DNA of 64,000 nucleotides, from NCBI GenBank assembly GCA_965153455.1, contig OZ234493.1:34028213-34092212 (forward strand), in the 5' to 3' direction. Numbering within the stretch: position 1 is the first letter of the stretch; the number at the start of each line of letters is the position of its first letter. Positions 60,201 to 64,000 of this stretch are shown here, piece after piece. The position numbers and the translations under genes were made by a program. The stretch comes from Sphagnum compactum. Taxonomy: Eukaryota > Bryophyta > Sphagnopsida > Sphagnales. The notes under the pieces were generated by a model, which worked only from the letters and a program-made list of their open reading frames with translations, did no database searches and was not told the origin of the DNA.

Positions 60201-60700
60201 ATGCAAGGACGGTTGGTTACTTCAAATGTTTAACAAGAGATTGTGCACAACACCAACATTGTATTTGGAGTTGGGGCATTAGAGATAGGGAGGAGCTTTG
60301 AACAAGTAAGTTTCTTGTTTCTTTCGTGTGTTTATGTGACATGTGATTTCATTTGTTTTTTATTCTACATGTAGAATGTAGACCACTAACATTTTTCCAT
60401 ACACTACATGTGAATTTATGTTCATTGTGAATTTAATTGTTTTTGGACCCTTGATGTGGCCTTCAAGGAAGCCAAATCACCTCTTCAGTGGTGGGCAAAG
60501 CATGAGGGGCAATTCCCAAGAGTTACCTTTCTTACAAGAGCAATGTTGGGCATACTTGGTAGTCAGGTACATAGAGACTCAATGTGTTTTTTCTATTGTA
60601 GGGATCTTCATGGTCCTTTGTTGATGTCACCTTGGTGCAAAGAACCTAGATTTGTTAATTTTGCTCATTAAAAATTGACTGAGTGATCCATGTGTGGGAT
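57256..60700 (+). pseudogene. Older hAT transposase relic
   Basis: 57256-57558 reads WMNKAACDTFAFVINFL, LFEVNDTTRARL and KILCFVKNEGTNLGTM, the central hAT domain of plant Ac-like transposases. After an AT-rich gap (57.7-59.5 kb) it resumes at about 60060 with NMLAFMLDPRLKHYSLV. It then continues at about 60440-60620 with SPLQWWAKHEGQFPRV and LGILGSQVHRDSMCF, the C-terminal hAT dimerisation motif. Many stops and frameshifts make it non-coding. It is unrelated in detail to the hAT element at 43 kb. Confidence 0.8.
59092..59115. repeat. 24-bp near-perfect palindrome
   Basis: TTAAATGGCTA (59092-59102) and TAGCCATTTAA (59105-59115) are exact reverse complements with a 2-nt spacer. The neighbourhood is rich in TACTTAGG words. 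Confidence 0.8.
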
Positions 60701-60964
60701 TAGAAGATGCGGAAAGGTTTGAGGAGCTAGAAGAGAGACTTTTAGATCTTCTTGCTTCTGAATTATTTGGAGCAATTGAGTGCCACATAGAGGAGTGCCA
60801 AGAAGATTGGGAAAACTTTACTTTTGGATTTTGGACATTCATTTGCACACACCACATACTATTGAGTTTTTTCTGTCATGGCACTTCTTCTTTTTTTTTT
60901 CCCCATGCAAGCAATTTTTTAACATAATTTTACTTTTTCAAAAAAAATCAGACATTTATTTTAA

Positions 60965-61190
60965 TTTACATGGTTTAATGCAGATTTACATGGCGGGCAA
61001 GTGTAAATCACTAAATACACTTACACTTGTCCGGTTTTACATGATTCAAAATCAATTTACACGATTTTACACTTACACATTATAGGCTAGATATTTACAC
61101 TTACACTGATGTGGATTGAAAGTTTACACTTACATGAACACAAAGTGTAAATAAAATTCCTAATTACACTTACATGATGTGTATTTTTAA
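60965..61190 (+). repeat. Cluster of TTACACTTACA motifs
   Basis: ACACTTACA occurs five times in direct orientation within about 170 bp. AGTGTAAAT occurs at least twice in inverse orientation, with TTTACAC variants between. The cluster begins about 270 bp past the last recognisable hAT coding word, so it may be the subterminal region of that relic. Confidence 0.75.
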
Positions 61191-62498
61191 AACCACATAC
61201 ATGCCCAACATTGGTATCTTCACCTTTTTGAGTGAGGCCTCTTAGGGGCCATTTTAAGCCCAAAAGAAGTGAGATTTGAACTCAGAGACCCTAATTTTGT
61301 CTTGGGGTGGGATATTTGTAATATCTAGAAATAATTTAAATGGATTTTGAGATTTTGACCGTGGCTCCAATGAGCAATTTAAGTTATTCGTGGAGTTTTG
61401 GGAGCTAATGGAAAAGCCCATCTATTTGCAATTAGGGGGGTGCTGGTTCACCCAAGGCCTGTGATAACCGCCAAAACACAGGTTAGAACTGAAGGGTGCA
61501 ATTGGGGGAAGAAGCAGAGGGAGGAGGGGGACAACAAACTGGCCATCTTGGAAAGGAGGTTCCATTAATAATAATGTCAAGTCAACTCAGCAGCTGCAGC
61601 TGTTTTGTTCACTGTTTCACTGGAAATCAGGAAGATTATCATCAATGGGGTTGGACCATGAAAAACCGTCCCAAGACAAGTTAGTATTCCATTTGCAGGC
61701 CCAGAAGGAGGCAAAGGTTGTAGCAACAAATTTCAAGCATAGAAGAAAGGCATATTTTGCTCCCCTGCCTGTATGGCATATGCCTATACGTTTGTAAGCT
61801 GTTCCAAATACCTTACCCTAAAGAAAGTCAGTTTCGTCACTAAATAATCCTCAAAATAGCTGTGAAATGAAATTTTGTGAAAATATGAAGTTGACATGTT
61901 AAAAATCATCATAATTGTCATAGGTTACATTCTGAATAATTTCACTACTCATATCACAATATTATAGTAGATAATGGAAATATATATAACTCCAAAATTA
62001 AAAAACGAATTCTGGTTTTGAAAAAAATAATTATTCATTTTGTCAATGTGGAAACTGACCCTAGGCTATGGTATTAGTGAATGTTGCTTTTAGAACTGAG
62101 TCAAAAGTGGGTCTCCAATGCTCACCAGGGAGATGCTTCATTTTCGAGCTATACATTCAGTTCACTACATATTCCCAGATTTCAATATTGTCTCCTCGTT
62201 AAGTTAACCCACTAAATGACCTCCCCATCTAGCATCTACTAGGGTTACGAGCCCAGGTGTCCAAGGACCTCCTGATCGGAGCGTCCCCATAAAAATGTAG
62301 ACTCAGAATGGTAACTTATGGTTTTGGGACATCCCAGCGTAGCTCAGACTACGAGAGCCCTGATAAGCACCAGGCAGCATGCCAAAAGCTTTGAGGTAAT
62401 TACGGTGAGTGCCAAGAAACGTTGGGAGTGTTTGGGAGTGTTGGGCATCATCACGGGAGCACCAAGCACTGTTGGGAAATACCTGGCCCAAAAAACAA

Positions 62499-62530
<32 letters not shown>

Positions 62531-62693
62531 GCCAATGGTTTCCATGTTGGGAGCATGGCAAAGCACTATCGAGCATGCTGACATGTCCAGGATCATGCTG
62601 AGGAACATGCCAGCACATCAGGGTCGCCTTGGGGGAACGAGCACCTACACTGGCACCATGATACAAACCCTAAATATCCCATGGCTAGACTAA
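61191..62693. other. Unassigned sequence
   Basis: No gene was recognised. GAGATTTGAACTCAGAGACCC (61269-61289) has an inverted B-box look but no A-box partner. A (CA)n-(TA)n microsatellite is at 62498-62530. 62330-62680 is less AT-rich, but its open frames (up to 101 codons) have no recognisable domain. Confidence 0.4.
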
Positions 62694-63031
62694 GGCCCGC
62701 TTTAGACCAGGGTCCAGGGTCCAATTTCCTAGGAACCAATTTGGACTGATTTGAAGCAAATTGAATCCTTGAGTTGGACAATACCTCAGTCCCTAGCCTG
62801 ATTCCTGGTTCTCCAAATTAGGAGCTCTCCTTTTAGCACTGTTTTTTGGTCTAAACTCTTTTTTGGTTTGTTTCCCTCTGAAACAGGTGCCATGTAGGTT
62901 TAGCCTCAATTTGCCACTTTTTGGTCTTGGACCCTCATCTAAAGGCCTTGGGACCAGTTAAAAGCTTTCGACCAATAAAGTTGCTTGAATTCATTCGTCC
63001 CTGGACCCTGGACCCTTGTCTAAAGTTGCCC
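62694..63031. mobile_element. Harbinger-like MITE, 338 bp, TAA target duplication
   Basis: The left end GGCCCGCTTTAGACCAGGGT (62694 onward) pairs with the right end, whose reverse complement from 63031 reads GGGCAACTTTAGACAAGGGT. Both continue CCAGGGTCC, giving a 29-bp inverted repeat with about five mismatches. TAA stands immediately outside on both sides (62691-62693, 63032-63034), as PIF/Harbinger elements produce. It has no coding capacity. Confidence 0.8.
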
Positions 63032-63038
63032 TAAATCA

Positions 63039-63122
63039 GGGTCTCCAAGTCCAAGTTTAACAGTTTCTCAAATAATCATTAGCTAGCGCTAAGAGGTCTT
63101 GCTCAAGAAGGTGAAGGTACCA
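63039..63122 (+). repeat. Dispersed repeat, copy 2 (partner at 7886-7985)
   Basis: It shares GGGTCT, AGTCCAA, ATTAGCT and CTCAAGAAGGTGAAGGTACC with 7886-7985 in the same order and strand. It starts a few bases beyond the MITE's target duplication, so the MITE may have landed at the edge of this repeat. Confidence 0.6.
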
Positions 63123-64000
63123 ACATAGGTGCTTGTTCACCCTGGCTCTCAGGGACCATGCCGAGTAGTGTGCCAGCACATGTTGAGGACAACGTAGAGA
63201 GCACTGGTCACAAGGTAAATTTGAACCAGAAATGCAATAAAGTAAACATAGGTAAGAATGAAAAAAAAATTTGCTAGGGAGGGATTTACCAGGACGTCCC
63301 TCGTGGCAATCCCGCAACCTATACCCACTCAAGAATTGAGAGTATCCCATGACCACCAAGTTGGAATGAGTGTGGGGCAGATATCACTTTTCTTAAAGAT
63401 CAGTTCAGGCCAGTTCTTTGCTTTAAAAAAAAAGAAATCAAAGAAGTTGCAAGGTCTTTAAAATCTCTAATTTTTACCACTAAATATTTATCAAATAAAT
63501 CTCCCCAATATCATAATTATTGAATATGTGAAATCGTTTCTTTGATTAAAATTAGAATTTTATTCTCATAATTTACATATACATAGAATGAAGAATACAA
63601 TAATTATTAATCACCTGTAAAACCTAACCTTAAACTCTAACCCTAGCCTAAACCCTAATCTGAGAACTGTGGGGTTCTCAGGCAGAGCTGAATACTTGAG
63701 GGAGCCAGTTCTTTCCAAGAATGGTTGTTAGTTCTTTCAGCGGACAGATATCTACCATAGTCACATCCCGCAGCTACATGGGAAAGAACCGCCCATATAT
63801 TCAGTTGGCAAGCATGTATCTATTATTGTTAATCCACCCTTGATTGGTGGATATACCTACCTGAAACATCTTTGAGTTCCGTAGCCTAGGGTCAGTTTCC
63901 ACGTTGACAAAATGATTTTATTTTTTCAAAAAATGAATTTGTTTTAAAATTTTGAAATTATATTTTTTTCCATAATTTACTATAATATTGTGATATGAAT
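63123..64000. other. Unassigned right end
   Basis: No gene is seen. A telomere-like stretch (AACCTAACC...CCTAAACCCTAA, 63619-63660) is present. AGTTCTTT/AAAGAACCGCCC words near 63412 and 63784 resemble the termini of the hAT-type MITE at 11972, suggesting a broken relative. Confidence 0.4.

Noticed and set aside
1-64000. CRISPR arrays, bacterial operons or ribosomal RNA genes
   Set aside because: Nothing of the sort is present; the regular repeats are tandem duplications, microsatellites and transposon subterminal repeats of a plant genome.

Overview
The window is nuclear DNA of a land plant. Three spliced plant-type genes have GT-AG introns, the rest is AT-rich and repeat-laden, and short interstitial islands carry the plant telomere motif TTTAGGG. 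I cannot name the species. An intact endonuclease-less Penelope-like element would fit a seed-free plant such as a lycophyte or fern, but that is weak inference.

Three host genes could be reconstructed exon by exon, all on the minus strand. (1) 1-4266: an ABCG half-transporter of the Arabidopsis ABCG3 type, 11 exons and 740 codons in the window, with the C-terminus running off the left edge. Its ATPase motifs are all degenerate although the reading frame is intact. (2) 21449-22669: a two-exon gene for a 261-residue tail-anchored protein ending in PPPT, read here as a candidate KASH protein of the nuclear envelope. A 106-bp tandem duplication has doubled its 3' splice site. (3) 34539-40927: a complete 19-exon gene for the cytosolic phenylalanyl-tRNA synthetase beta subunit (601 aa).

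Mobile DNA fills most of the rest. A decayed Ty1/copia element on the minus strand (27.0-30.1 kb) has a recognisable tRNA-Met primer binding site. Next to it is a Penelope-like element (31.6-34.4 kb, minus) with an uninterrupted 649-aa reverse transcriptase. It is flanked by direct terminal repeats that fold into two hairpins, and diverged copies of these repeats sit in introns of both the ABCG and synthetase genes. One copy in a synthetase intron is bracketed by an 18-bp direct repeat. A GC-rich hAT transposon (42963-45512) has a perfect 8-bp target duplication and three phased AAACGG subterminal repeats, but a broken transposase. Further right are a Ty3/gypsy relic (54.7-56.2 kb), a second and older hAT relic (57.2-60.7 kb), and a Harbinger-like MITE (62694-63031) with a TAA duplication. 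A hAT-type MITE lies at 11972-12280 and a tRNA-derived SINE near 25.1 kb.

The stretches 4.9-11.9, 12.3-20.2, 23.1-25.0, 45.5-53.4 and 57.7-59.4 kb hold no gene I can support. They contain microsatellites, small tandem duplications, palindromes and AT-rich sequence. Exon boundaries given here are hand-derived from splice consensus, frame continuity and family resemblance.
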